From Cyclobacterium lianum (GTDB taxonomy: Bacteria > Bacteroidota > Bacteroidia > Cytophagales > Cyclobacteriaceae): a stretch of DNA of 64,000 nt. Every line of letters begins with the position of its first letter. Positions within the stretch are counted from its first letter, which is position 1. Positions 1 through 9,207 of the stretch are shown here, one piece after another. The DNA lies in contig NZ_FRCY01000005.1 in the NCBI RefSeq assembly GCF_900143075.1, positions 124,001 to 188,000 of the forward strand, read 5' to 3'. The notes under the pieces were generated by a model, which ran no database searches, had not been told where the DNA came from, and saw only the letters and a program-made list of their open reading frames with translations. The position numbers were made by a program, and so were the translations under genes.

Positions 1-219
1 AAAGGTTTTTTACCTAATATAAATCTATTTTTTATTGTAGGTAAAAATTTATCCTAACGCACTATGATAGAAATCGACAAGGTAAAGAAGGTACTGGAAA
101 TGATCAAAGTTTTAACGTAATCACCTGAGGGAAAGAGCTGTTGATCCTAAAACCCAAATATGATTCTGAAATAGGTAAAGAAAAAAATCCAGGTGGTGAG
201 AAAAAATATTCGAGGAAAA

Positions 220-993
220 TCAGACCTTTTTTGTTCCAGAATGGACAATCTCATTGTATTCCGGATGCGCAATAATGGCAAATTTGTATTTATCACCGCG
301 GTACAATGATTTTTCCAGCTCCAGCACGTCTCCGGGTTGGCACATTACCACACTATCCAATATGAAAACCGGCAGGGCTTCCGGGGCTTCAAAATAATTG
401 GTACTGTCATCAGAAGGAAGGATAATGGTACTCAGGTTTTGTTTGATATCAGAGATTTTGTGATTGTACTTGTCCTCGTACACTTTAAAATAGGATAAAT
501 CAGTTGAAAGCATGTTTATCCGGGGACAGAGCCTGATGGAGATGTATTTGGTTTCGTCCTTGAGCAACAGGTCATCTGCATACCTCAACTGATGCACTTT
601 CAGCACAGGTCCCTCCATGATGTAATGTTTGCCGCTGATCTCCGTCGAAATACCATGATCCAGGATGGTCTTTTCCAATACCACCGTCTTTGGCTGAAAG
701 CCTTCCACCTTGAGTCCTTCGTCAAACCCTCGTCTCGTTGCGTCTATAGAACCCAATACCCGAAGCAGGTGATGGTCTTCGGTTTTGTTCAATACAAAAG
801 TACCCTTACCCTTGATGCGTTGGGCATAGCCTTTGGATTCGATCTGCTGGAGACTTTTACGGGCGGTCGTATTGCTGACGCCAAAAGTTTGGATCAGTTC
901 GTTTTCCGATGGAACTTTATCGCCGGGGAGAAGCTCCCCTGACCTGATTTTATCAATTATCCAATCGCTGATCTTGACGAATTTAGGTTTCAT
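220..993 (-). CDS. GntR/HutC-family transcriptional regulator with UTRA domain
   Basis: 257 aa cytoplasmic DNA-binding repressor/activator. Residues about 1-70 form the GntR winged helix: the run PSENELIQTFGVSNTTARKS followed by a KGKGTFV wing end is the classic helix-turn-helix and wing of this family. Residues about 80-245 fit the UTRA effector domain (HutC subgroup), which in the family binds a small metabolite, often a sugar or sugar phosphate. The gene stands alone on the minus strand; the only other minus-strand genes nearby are a lipoprotein and, further right, a sulfatase/DUF4838 operon, so control of carbohydrate use is a reasonable inference but is not shown. ATG start at 993. The domain call is strong; the ligand and targets are unknown. 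Confidence 0.9.
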   Translation of the reverse strand: MKPKFVKISDWIIDKIRSGELLPGDKVPSENELIQTFGVSNTTARKSLQQIESKGYAQRIKGKGTFVLNKTEDHHLLRVLGSIDATRRGFDEGLKVEGFQPKTVVLEKTILDHGISTEISGKHYIMEGPVLKVHQLRYADDLLLKDETKYISIRLCPRINMLSTDLSYFKVYEDKYNHKISDIKQNLSTIILPSDDSTNYFEAPEALPVFILDSVVMCQPGDVLELEKSLYRGDKYKFAIIAHPEYNEIVHSGTKKV

Positions 994-1238
994 CTGTTGT
1001 GGTTTTAAAAAAGGTATTTATTGATATTTTGTTAACGTGCTTCTTAGCAATAGGCCGCTGTTGCCCAATGCCCGTTAGCATTGCAGGCAGCATGTGTTAG
1101 GTCTGCAAAAGTAAATTAAAATGATTCAAACACCACGTCAGGAATTAAAAACATGACTTATCGCCCTCATGACCCACATTTTAATAGTTCAATTGGGCAG
1201 GTTTATGATAAAAATAATTTCAATTAACATGCAGATGC

Positions 1239-2375
1239 TTATTTCTTCACCAACAGAAGTTTATAAAACGTGATGTATTCCTGCTCTTCTCCGACAAAGT
1301 CATCATCCCTGAGGGCGTAAAAGGGCTTGTCTAGCCCTTCGATATTCATAATTCTCCCAATTCGGTATGGAACAATGATTTCATTGGAAAGAATGGTATC
1401 TGGAGAAATGATTTTCAGCACCTGTTTCTGAAAATCCTTGTATTTGGGGAAGTTTTTTGGAAGGTTTAATTCGTTTTGCACGAATATTTCTTCGTCTATT
1501 CCTTCTTCATAGTAAACTACTGTCCCTTTTTCTGTAACAAAAAGCTGTCTTATCGCCCCATCAAGCATTCTGCTTCCAGAGATATATTGATATTTCTCCT
1601 GGTGTTCGCCATTATCCAAAAACTTTGACGGTTTAAAGTTTACCGTGTGTAGGTAAGAACCTCCATCATTAAGGTCAAAGACATGAATCATCGGTTCATT
1701 GCTTAATGCCAGGTGAAGTCTGGTACCCGAAATCCCAAATTGGATCCAAGGTCTTTCAAAGAATTTATCAGAGGAATATCTAGAGGTACTCGGGATCTTG
1801 ATTAGTGGTACCGAACCTCCTGTTTTCGAATCAATTTTTTCTAACAAAAAATGGTCTCGGATGAAATATGGATCGTAAGGGTTTGCCCCATCTCTGCCAG
1901 GATAGTAACTGATCAAGGAATCATTCCAAAAATCCAAACTTCGAAAAAAGCCCCCTCCGTCGTTTGCTTGGCTTGGAAAGGGAAGGGTTATTTCTTGCTT
2001 CAACGTTAAATCCCTATTTAGCTCGTACAACCATCCCACGAAACTCGCTGCAAAAAGCCTCCCGTCATCCGTGTACCGTAGTTGGGTTGGGTATAGAACT
2101 TTTCCGGGGCCATCCGTTGGGTAAGACCTTTCATAATGAATCTTTCCAGTGGAGTCAAACTCAATCAATTTATTTTCCTGAAAATTAAAAAACACCCCTT
2201 TCCCATTTCTAAAATCTCCACCACCAACACTCCCCAGGTAATCTACTTGAATAGAGTCAAGAATCACGAGTTCCCAATCGGTTGACTCTGAACTTTTGCT
2301 GGAGAGGTTCGTCTGGTCGCTACACCCATAGACCAATACCACCATTGATAATAAAAAAATACGAAAATTGATCAT
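1239..2375 (-). CDS. Lipoprotein with predicted beta-propeller fold (DUF4221/6-bladed propeller type)
   Basis: The frame is open to 2441, but the ATG at 2375 is preferred because it places a short basic-hydrophobic segment ending in a lipobox (VLVYGC) at the N-terminus, giving a 378 aa lipoprotein. The mature part has repeated beta-strand-turn units rich in Gly/Asp with phrases such as DSTGKI and YTDDGRLFA, resembling the outer-membrane or periplasmic 6-bladed propeller lipoproteins common in Cyclobacteriaceae (DUF4221 and relatives). No catalytic motif is visible. Base composition is AT-rich compared with the 30-60 kb region. It stands alone between the GntR gene and a long non-coding stretch. 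Role unknown; family placement is by overall look and is moderate. Confidence 0.7.
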   Translation of the reverse strand: MINFRIFLLSMVVLVYGCSDQTNLSSKSSESTDWELVILDSIQVDYLGSVGGGDFRNGKGVFFNFQENKLIEFDSTGKIHYERSYPTDGPGKVLYPTQLRYTDDGRLFAASFVGWLYELNRDLTLKQEITLPFPSQANDGGGFFRSLDFWNDSLISYYPGRDGANPYDPYFIRDHFLLEKIDSKTGGSVPLIKIPSTSRYSSDKFFERPWIQFGISGTRLHLALSNEPMIHVFDLNDGGSYLHTVNFKPSKFLDNGEHQEKYQYISGSRMLDGAIRQLFVTEKGTVVYYEEGIDEEIFVQNELNLPKNFPKYKDFQKQVLKIISPDTILSNEIIVPYRIGRIMNIEGLDKPFYALRDDDFVGEEQEYITFYKLLLVKK

Positions 2376-2441
2376 TTGAAATTGGTTTAGCATATAAACG
2401 GTTAAATCGCCCACCTCCTGGACGCTATCTGGTAGGAGCAA

Positions 2442-2941
2442 TTTAATGGTTTTTAGGCTGTATACCTTGGCTTTATTCGCATCTTTTTGAATAAACTAGT
2501 TATTACATTTCTTCGCCCTCGCTAAGCATTCCGCTATAGCTGAACCTTCTGTTAGTTTTCGGTATTCTTTTCCTTTAGAAAGTACGAATCCTCACCAATA
2601 GACCCGTCTGCCGCCGAAATGTGCGAAATCAACTCCTAACAGGGACCTTAAGCGTAGTAGCTTAAACCATTTAAAAAAATCAACTGGTTATCCGGTTTCC
2701 CTTCGGCCCGGAACGCGCCTGATTGTTCCCGAGCCATCAATAGCTTTTAACCCTACTTTCCGCCATTTCGGTTGGCATGGATTGTGGGTCGGGGCCGGTT
2801 TGCATCGTAAACAGCCACCGGGCATCTTCTTCATCAGTAGTGGAATTCCAATATTCCAAAGTTGCGAACGTGAAAATTCTTACCGGAGGGGAGCATGATA
2901 CCAGGTAATAACCGAAATCGCAGTAAATGGTAAAGATTGAC
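2442..2941. other. 500-base region without an intact gene
   Basis: This stretch lies upstream of the lipoprotein and downstream of the DUF4838 gene. It holds no ORF with a credible start. The left half shows no feature I can name; it must carry the promoter of the lipoprotein gene. The right half contains the open minus-strand frame described separately as a possible gene remnant. No terminator hairpin with a U-run was found after the DUF4838 stop. Confidence 0.5.
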
Positions 2942-2950
2942 TCAGTCTTT
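2737..2950 (-). pseudogene. Possible decayed coding remnant
   Basis: An uninterrupted minus-strand frame of about 70 codons ends in TGA at 2739-2737 and overlaps the last bases of the DUF4838 gene in another frame. It has no start codon in a sensible place. The translated end (around EYWNSTTDEEDARWLF and GPDPQSMPTEMAES) has a composition like real protein rather than random translation. It may be the tail of a lost gene, or chance. I do not recognise a family. Confidence 0.22.
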
Positions 2951-4828
2951 TGAACTGACCATTGAATACTTTTCCAGGTATTCCTTCGGGGGGGTATGCC
3001 ACTCGGAAAGCCGGCTTACATCGGTCCGAAAACAGTGGTAAATGAAGTCGTAAAGCAGTTCGCTTATTTCCTTAGGCAACTTCCTTTTTGCCCCTGAATC
3101 CAACATTTCCCACTGCTCAGCCTCATTTTCTTTTTCTATCTCCAGCATGGCATAGCTTACCGGCAATCGTGCAGACCTGACACGTTCAAGTTGATCCGGA
3201 TAATTCCTCACTGACCATTCGGCTTTTTCGAAAATTCCGTTGTACGCTTGTATAAGGTCCGGAGTGAGGAATGAGTCCTGCTCCTCCTCAGGGCTACCGA
3301 AGATGGATAGCTTCCTCCCGGTGAAACCCTTGTTGTGATCATGCAGTAGATTGATGTAGGCTTTTATATGTCCGGCTGCCTGCCCATAATAAGCCAGTAA
3401 GAAATCGGTCATTTCCTTTTCCAGATCTACTTCCGGATCATTGACCAATTTGGTCAGCAAGTAAGCCCTCAGAGCAGCAAATTCCCCTCCGGATTGGATG
3501 TTTCCCTGAGCAAAAACGGCGCTTACCCGGTTTTCCTTTAAGAACCTGATATTGGGCTGAAGGGTACGCAGGTTTGGAAAGGGGGAAATCAGATTTGAAA
3601 ACTGAATGTTATAATCCCAGACCAGAATATTATCTGTCAACTTACCCCAGCCTTTCAGGTCTTCGCTGAATGCCGGATCTCCCGACTCAAGGGGTTCGTT
3701 TCTCGTGCTCTCTATGCTACAAAGCATGATATTCACATTGTCTGCAGGCACCAGCTCCTTTGGGGGTACGCGGGTATATTGGTAGGCCAGGGTAGAAATA
3801 ATTTTATCCGGAAACCTTTCGGCCACTTTATTGACAAAGGTGAGCATGGAACCCATCCCCAGGGCAGGATATTCGCTACCATGCGTTTTGTACATTTTTT
3901 CTTCCGGTGCAAATGCCGCGTGCTGTGCATCCAGCGCTGCACAATGCTCACAGCGGCAGTAGTTAACGTTGTCATTCTGACTTACAGACCAGTATTTTGC
4001 TTCGGGATTCTCATCGATTGCCTTTTGCAGGTTTTCGCAGACAATTTCCAAAACATCAGGATTGGTCAGGCAAAGCTGGGCCTCAGGCTGTACACTTTTG
4101 CCATCCCAGGATGGCACCAGCCCGGCATGGCGTTTTCCGTCATAATAGCTGAAATACTCCGGATGCGATTCCCCATACTCTTCAGGATTCAGCAGTTGGT
4201 GAAAGGTATGCACCCAGTATCCCCAGGCGATCGGGGAGGATCCTTTGCCGGAAAAAGAATGGAGTCTGTGCCAATCCATGAATTCGGGGTCATAAACATC
4301 ATTATAAAAGACTTCCCTGTAAGAGAAAACCGGAATTTCCATCTCATCAATCTGCCCCAGGTGAATGGTAGATTGCCTGGGAATATGATCCACTTCTGAA
4401 GTGAACTTTTTACAACCCAGGTAATTTTCCAGAAAGGCGTATACCCCATAGATCACGCCTTTCTCAGGTCCACCCAGGATGATCAGTTTCCTGCCCCGGG
4501 TCCCTATATAATAGCCCTCCCGTCCAAGTTCTTCAAGAGATAAACCATCAACCTCAGGCCTGTTTACTTTTCCAATGAGGATTTCCAATTCGGAAATACT
4601 TCCATCATCGTGATGTACCGGTATAGTGGCATCTGAAATGCGATGCAAATAATCCTGCAAAACCTTGGCCGCCTGGATCTCCTGAACAGCCGCATCCTCG
4701 GGAAGCACGATCTGGTATTCGCTTTTTCCCTTTTCCACCAGGCCTAAATCCTGAGCCAGAGACATACCTCCGGTATAAACAGCCACAAGCAGATAAATGA
4801 TTGTAAAATGAGTTACTTTGGCGTACAT
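2942..4828 (-). CDS. Secreted DUF4838-domain protein, putative glycosidase
   Basis: 628 aa with an N-terminal signal peptide (hydrophobic stretch to about residue 26, SLAQ cleavage). Residues about 30-140 resemble the alpha-glucuronidase/GH20 domain-2-like N-terminal fold often found before catalytic barrels (AKVLQDYLHRIS; GPEKGVIYGVYAFLENYLGC). Residues about 170-430 match DUF4838, a presumed TIM-barrel glycoside-hydrolase-like domain; a tight cysteine cluster CRCEHC at 291-296 is characteristic of the family. The C-terminal third is helical. It is the last gene of an operon with an epimerase-like TIM barrel (46-base gap) and a sulfatase, which points to breakdown of a sulfated or otherwise decorated glycan in the periplasm. 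The family has no firmly established reaction, so substrate and activity are inference. Confidence 0.85.
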   Translation of the reverse strand: MYAKVTHFTIIYLLVAVYTGGMSLAQDLGLVEKGKSEYQIVLPEDAAVQEIQAAKVLQDYLHRISDATIPVHHDDGSISELEILIGKVNRPEVDGLSLEELGREGYYIGTRGRKLIILGGPEKGVIYGVYAFLENYLGCKKFTSEVDHIPRQSTIHLGQIDEMEIPVFSYREVFYNDVYDPEFMDWHRLHSFSGKGSSPIAWGYWVHTFHQLLNPEEYGESHPEYFSYYDGKRHAGLVPSWDGKSVQPEAQLCLTNPDVLEIVCENLQKAIDENPEAKYWSVSQNDNVNYCRCEHCAALDAQHAAFAPEEKMYKTHGSEYPALGMGSMLTFVNKVAERFPDKIISTLAYQYTRVPPKELVPADNVNIMLCSIESTRNEPLESGDPAFSEDLKGWGKLTDNILVWDYNIQFSNLISPFPNLRTLQPNIRFLKENRVSAVFAQGNIQSGGEFAALRAYLLTKLVNDPEVDLEKEMTDFLLAYYGQAAGHIKAYINLLHDHNKGFTGRKLSIFGSPEEEQDSFLTPDLIQAYNGIFEKAEWSVRNYPDQLERVRSARLPVSYAMLEIEKENEAEQWEMLDSGAKRKLPKEISELLYDFIYHCFRTDVSRLSEWHTPPKEYLEKYSMVSSKD

Positions 4829-4874
4829 GACAAATTGGGTTTGCGTTTATTGAAAAGAAAGTACAGAACTTGCC

Positions 4875-5723
4875 TCAAGGACTTAGACTGTCAAAATAGG
4901 TTACCGCATGCTTTACATCCTTCAGGTTATCCTCCATATTATGCTCACACTCCACATATACCTCCCCCTCAAATCCCTGCCTTCTGAGTTCGGCAACCAC
5001 CGCTTCGAAATCAATGATCCCTTCGCCCACCATCCTGTCTTTGGCAGATTGCCCATAAGCATCCAGGTCCTTGAGATGAATACTCATCAGGTGACCGTCG
5101 AGCTTTTTTAAACTTTCCACGGGATTAAGTCCGCTTCTGACCCAGTGCCCCAAATCTCCACAAGCACCGAAATTAGGGTGGTTTTTGATCGCTGACAATA
5201 CCGAATCCGGATGCCAGTAAATACTTCCGGCCTCTCTGGAATGCTGGTGAAGCGCAACTTTAATGCTGAACTCTCCGGCAAGCTCATCCACCAGATCCCA
5301 ATGTTCTCTTTTGGGTTCTGTGACCAGGTATTGGACCTCCAAGGATTTGGCCAGTTCAAAGGCTTTGCGCCAGTCGGCTTCAGTCTGAGCTGTTCCAACG
5401 TACATGGATTTCATTTTTAATCCCTTATCCCGCAATAGCATTTTTACTGCTTTTGCCTCTGATGAGCTAAGATCGGTCATGGCTTTGTCTCCAAAATCGC
5501 TACCCATTTTATGGAAATCGAAACCTTCTACGTAAGTTACTCCGGCAGCTTTCGCTTTTTCCAAGGAGCTGGAAAAAGGGAACCTGTTGAAGGAGTACAA
5601 GGCTACGCCCATGCCCCAGTCGTTCTTTTCTACGAACAGGTTGCGAACAGGGTCGTTTACCACGCTGGCCATACCCAGCAAAAGTACTGGTAAGGCAATG
5701 AATACCCATATTTTCTTTCCCAT
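4875..5723 (-). CDS. Sugar phosphate isomerase/epimerase-like TIM-barrel protein, exported
   Basis: 282 aa. A short hydrophobic N-terminus (residues about 4-20) suggests export or membrane anchoring, as is usual for the Bacteroidota members of this group. The rest fits the xylose-isomerase-like/AP-endonuclease-2 TIM barrel: candidate metal ligands occur in VTEPK, ALHQHS, GACGDLGHW, SIHLKD and VECEHN in the expected order. The family contains isomerases, epimerases and dehydratases acting on sugars and inositols; the exact reaction cannot be read off. It lies between the sulfatase (35-base gap) and DUF4838 genes on the same strand, so co-transcription is likely. Confidence 0.85.
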   Translation of the reverse strand: MGKKIWVFIALPVLLLGMASVVNDPVRNLFVEKNDWGMGVALYSFNRFPFSSSLEKAKAAGVTYVEGFDFHKMGSDFGDKAMTDLSSSEAKAVKMLLRDKGLKMKSMYVGTAQTEADWRKAFELAKSLEVQYLVTEPKREHWDLVDELAGEFSIKVALHQHSREAGSIYWHPDSVLSAIKNHPNFGACGDLGHWVRSGLNPVESLKKLDGHLMSIHLKDLDAYGQSAKDRMVGEGIIDFEAVVAELRRQGFEGEVYVECEHNMEDNLKDVKHAVTYFDSLSP

Positions 5724-5758
5724 AGTATGTTTATTTGATCAAAAACGGATTTTTTCAA

Positions 5759-7210
5759 TTACCGGAAAGGATTAGTACCCCATTCATACCTTTTGCCCGG
5801 GTCAAAGTCAGGGTTAGTCACCGGGTTTTGGGCGTTGGTTTCCGTTTGCCATTTTTTTAAAGCTGACTTCATTTCAGCCAACTTTTCGGGATAACTGAAT
5901 TTGAGGTCCGTCATTTCGTTGACATCGTAACGCAGGTTATACAGGTCAAACTCCCCGGAAACCAGGTTTTCTATGATTTTCCAAGGTCCTTTCCTCAGGG
6001 CAGACATGGGCTGCTCGTGATGATACACGGGATAATGGGTAAACACTTCCCGCTCCGGGTCAAACTTGTTTTCCGTCAGAGACGGCACCATTGAAAAACC
6101 GTCAAGTACCTGGTTTTGTGGTCTTGCCCCCTTTCCCAGGTCCAAAAAAGTAGGGTAAAAGTCTACGCTGGAGACAATTGCCTCAGAAGTACTCCCAGGG
6201 TCTACCTTCCCGGGCCAGCGAACAATCAACGGAACACGGATCCCTCCTTCATATAGCGTTCCCTTTCCTGCGCGAAGCGGCGCATTGTTTGTGGCAATAT
6301 AGCGGAGGGGATGACCTTCCGGATAGACCTCCTTGCTGTCACCTCCCAGGAGTGGGACATTGTCAAACCGGTTATCCACTCCCCCGTTATCGGAATAGAA
6401 AATAAATACCGTATTATCCGCCAGACCCATTTCATCAATGGCTTCCATGACAGCACCTACACTTTGGTCCACATGAGAAATCATCGCCGCATAAACGGCA
6501 TTGCTTGCATAATCCGGATCTTTTGGTTTGTTGAGGAATTTTTCAACCAGGTCTTTGTCTGCGTCCAGCTGCACATGCACATCGTAATGAGAGATGAATA
6601 GAAAAAATGGATTTTCTTTATTCTCAGCGATGAAATCAACACCCATGCTGGTGAGGGTTTCACTCAGTCGGGCTCCTTCAGCAGATGTATACTCCGGAAC
6701 AAATCGGGGCTGGTAAAAGCCACCACCTGCATACATATGGGCTTTGTCGTATCCCCTGTTTTGGGGCAGGTGCTCGGGATTATTTCCTAAATGCCATTTG
6801 CCAAAATAACCGGTGGTATAGCCTGCCGATTGCATGGCATTGCCGATCGTAATGATCTTATCTGGCAGGTGCTGAACCTGGTGATGGGGAACGGTAACCT
6901 CTTCGTACGGACGCCAATGACCGGGAATAAAATCGAAAATGCCTACTCTGGCGGGATATTGACCAGCTTGTATGCTGGCCCGGGTTGGCGAACAAACCGG
7001 AGCCGTATAAGCGTTGTGAAAAAGCATCCCCTGACTGACCAATTTGTCAATATTGGGCGTCTCGTTGAATCGATTCCCATAGGCCGGCAAGTCTCTGCCA
7101 CCGAGGTCATCGGCCATAATCAGCACGATATTTGGCCGTTGCTGTGACATTGATGGAAAGGACAGCAAAATAAAGCAAGTGGACAGAAAGATTATTATCG
7201 GGTTTTTCAT
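5759..7210 (-). CDS. Secreted arylsulfatase-family sulfatase (S1, formylglycine type)
   Basis: 483 aa using the ATG at 7210, which begins a clear signal peptide (KNPIIIFLSTCFILLSFPSM); the frame is open upstream to 7306 but that extension is not signal-like. The metal-binding start NIVLIMADDLGG (D34, D35) is followed by the sulfatase signature CSPTRASIQAGQ with Cys73 in the C-x-P-x-R context that is oxidised to formylglycine. Later landmarks include GYFGKWHLG and FYSDNGG. It should hydrolyse sulfate esters, probably on a glycan, in the periplasm or outside the cell. No formylglycine-generating or anaerobic maturase gene is in the window, so maturation must be encoded elsewhere. First gene of the three-gene operon. 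Confidence 0.95.
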   Translation of the reverse strand: MKNPIIIFLSTCFILLSFPSMSQQRPNIVLIMADDLGGRDLPAYGNRFNETPNIDKLVSQGMLFHNAYTAPVCSPTRASIQAGQYPARVGIFDFIPGHWRPYEEVTVPHHQVQHLPDKIITIGNAMQSAGYTTGYFGKWHLGNNPEHLPQNRGYDKAHMYAGGGFYQPRFVPEYTSAEGARLSETLTSMGVDFIAENKENPFFLFISHYDVHVQLDADKDLVEKFLNKPKDPDYASNAVYAAMISHVDQSVGAVMEAIDEMGLADNTVFIFYSDNGGVDNRFDNVPLLGGDSKEVYPEGHPLRYIATNNAPLRAGKGTLYEGGIRVPLIVRWPGKVDPGSTSEAIVSSVDFYPTFLDLGKGARPQNQVLDGFSMVPSLTENKFDPEREVFTHYPVYHHEQPMSALRKGPWKIIENLVSGEFDLYNLRYDVNEMTDLKFSYPEKLAEMKSALKKWQTETNAQNPVTNPDFDPGKRYEWGTNPFR

Positions 7211-7345
7211 GAGTAATAGTATATGTTTCCGGAAAATTATCGTTAAACAAAAGAAATTTTCTCCATCATCAGTTATTCTGGCTTGCCAGGTTAAAGGGAT
7301 ACACAAAGCCGTAAAAAGGAGGCTCGAGGCAACTGACCGTGTCGA

Positions 7346-7726
7346 TTACCCAAGTACAAAACCCGCCAGTAATTTTTGTACTTCATAGACATCCACAGAT
7401 TTATTAAACTTCTTACTTACCGCAGGCTGTGGGTCACTGGAGATCCATATTTTTAATTCTGCATCCAAATCAAACGTCCCGGCCGTCTCTATGCTAAAAC
7501 GGGAAATGCTCTTGTAAGGCAAGGAAAGGTATTCGGATTTTCTTCCCGTAAGTCCTTGCTTGTCCACAAGGACCAGTCGTTTATTGGTAAAAATGAACGT
7601 ATCCCTGAAAAGCTTAAACCCCGTTTCTATTTGCTCTTCTGCAGTCAGTATTCTTCCATATTCCCTTTGGAGGTTTTCTTTATTGACGGCACCTGCATTG
7701 CCTAATATTGAATTGAATATTCCCAT
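7346..7726 (-). CDS. Bacterial PH-domain protein
   Basis: 126 aa, no signal peptide or membrane segment. The whole chain resembles the bacterial pleckstrin-homology family PF08000 (bPH_1): phrases RDTFIFTNKRLVLVDKQGLTG and YLSLPYKSISRFSIETAG are typical of it. Such proteins form oligomeric rings and their role is not well defined; some are stress-linked. It stands alone, upstream of and on the same strand as the sulfatase but 135 bases away with its own likely promoter. Family call is good, function unknown. Confidence 0.85.
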   Translation of the reverse strand: MGIFNSILGNAGAVNKENLQREYGRILTAEEQIETGFKLFRDTFIFTNKRLVLVDKQGLTGRKSEYLSLPYKSISRFSIETAGTFDLDAELKIWISSDPQPAVSKKFNKSVDVYEVQKLLAGFVLG

Positions 7727-8100
7727 AACCTTGGTTATCAGCGTATCTGTTTAGATTTAATTTACAAGAATAAATCTACTCATTTTTATGTGGAAAACTG
7801 TTTTCTCAAGGTATAATAACTGATTTTAACCCTTGCCCTTCTTTAGTAGTTGGAGTTACTGGGAAAACCGTGAAAATTTAAAATAGGAAAATATCGGAAA
7901 TTGGGAAATTCGGGAATAATACCTTGTTATCCCATTTTGAAAAGATTCGGCAGGGGATGGAAAAAGGCAGATTAATGCTCTATTTTCGCAACTTACCAAG
8001 CTTATTCCCAAGAATAATAGCCCAAAAGAACTTTAAAATGTCTTAAGTATATTCCTACCAGGCCCTACACTAAACAAGGAGGAAAGTAAAAAGAGATCAA
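7727..8100. other. AT-rich intergenic region
   Basis: 374 bases between the PH-domain gene and the HTTM-like gene. It should hold the PH-gene promoter near 7740-7800 on the minus strand, where TAGATTTA is a one-mismatch -7 element, and the 3' end of the HTTM operon. No gene, repeat or strong hairpin was seen. Confidence 0.4.
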
Positions 8101-9207
8101 CTAAGATTCTCCTAATTTGATTAAATTATTCGCTAATCGTCTGGTCAATTTATTAAAAAAGTCACGTACAATTTTTGGAGAAACCATAAATATCGAGGGA
8201 ATGCAAATTAGAAATAATATGAAATGCTGGTGGAATTGAAATAGTTTGGGATAGTAGTCGCTGACAATTACAAAAGCTAAAATAAAAAAGATTGGTAAAA
8301 ATATTTTTTTATTCCGGATAAAAAAAAGCTGGAATTTTTCTGACAATTGGTTTGTATTGTCGCAAAAAAAATAAATGATGTAAGGTAAGAATACCAGGAC
8401 GTGTAGTGAAAAAGGTATATTTACTGTCAATAATACCCCTAGATGAAACATGGCTGCCATTCCAATAGCTCTCAAAAATAAGGCAGACCAAAATATTGTA
8501 AATATAAACCCCAATTCGAACAACAAAGTACTGTAGTCTAACACTTTATAAATAAATAAATTGTTCAGTTTTACAAAAAACTCGTTTAAGTACAATGGGT
8601 CTGCACCTGAATAATACCTTCTTAACATAAAACCAGCTGTAGTTGAGTAGGAAAGATCCAACCATCCTCCGATTAGTTTTGGCAAACCTGCCGTAAAATA
8701 ACCCCATCCCAATAAAAAAGAAAGAAAGGTTAATGGCCATCCCCTGGGTTCGATTTTTGTTGTTCTATTCATTATCGAATCGATCGAGAGCGCCCCTCCC
8801 CAATTGGTGAATGCCATAATTATTGGAAAAATAACGGGGAAAATGTTATGATTAATTTTCCCATAACTGTAGACATAAGTAAAACCAAAAAGTAAGAGTA
8901 ATCCAAAAATTACAGATGATGCCTTCGTTCGAAACCCTACTAATAAAAAGGCAAAAACGATTCTCAACATCAAATCAAACGTCCACCAAAAATCACTTGA
9001 AGTAATTGGCCCGATCAATAGAGAGAGTCCTACAGGTGGGTCAAAAAACACCAATTCAAAACCTGATATTTCAATAAATTGCGGAAGGTCAAAAATAAAA
9101 AACCCAAGACAAAATAAAATCCTGGTTAGCCCTAGCTGAAAAAAAGTAGGCTTCCAGGTATTTTCAAGCCAACGGGTAATTTTCTCATTAATTTGTAATA
9201 TCATCAT
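8101..9207 (-). CDS. HTTM-like multi-pass membrane protein
   Basis: 368 aa from the ATG at 9207 (the frame is open to 9318, but that extension lies wholly inside the upstream gene). The protein starts inside the end of that gene, a 20-base overlap that implies translational coupling. Around eight to ten hydrophobic segments are visible. The layout and motifs (TRILFCLGFF near the start, YVYSYGKINHN, GWGYFTAGLPKL, LLFELGF) resemble the HTTM domain, the membrane part related to vitamin-K-dependent gamma-glutamyl carboxylase. I do not see enough to claim carboxylase activity. Third gene of an AT-rich operon with an FAD oxidoreductase and an anchored protein. Confidence 0.7.
   Translation of the reverse strand: MMILQINEKITRWLENTWKPTFFQLGLTRILFCLGFFIFDLPQFIEISGFELVFFDPPVGLSLLIGPITSSDFWWTFDLMLRIVFAFLLVGFRTKASSVIFGLLLLFGFTYVYSYGKINHNIFPVIFPIIMAFTNWGGALSIDSIMNRTTKIEPRGWPLTFLSFLLGWGYFTAGLPKLIGGWLDLSYSTTAGFMLRRYYSGADPLYLNEFFVKLNNLFIYKVLDYSTLLFELGFIFTIFWSALFLRAIGMAAMFHLGVLLTVNIPFSLHVLVFLPYIIYFFCDNTNQLSEKFQLFFIRNKKIFLPIFFILAFVIVSDYYPKLFQFHQHFILFLICIPSIFMVSPKIVRDFFNKLTRRLANNLIKLGES

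Noticed and set aside
1-219. Possible partial gene at the left edge
   Set aside because: Only an 18-codon ORF (64-120) with many stops around it; no family signal, so treated as non-coding 3' region of the GntR gene.
3779-4399. 206-codon plus-strand ORF opposite the DUF4838 gene
   Set aside because: Shadow of the DUF4838 coding frame, no protein-like organisation.
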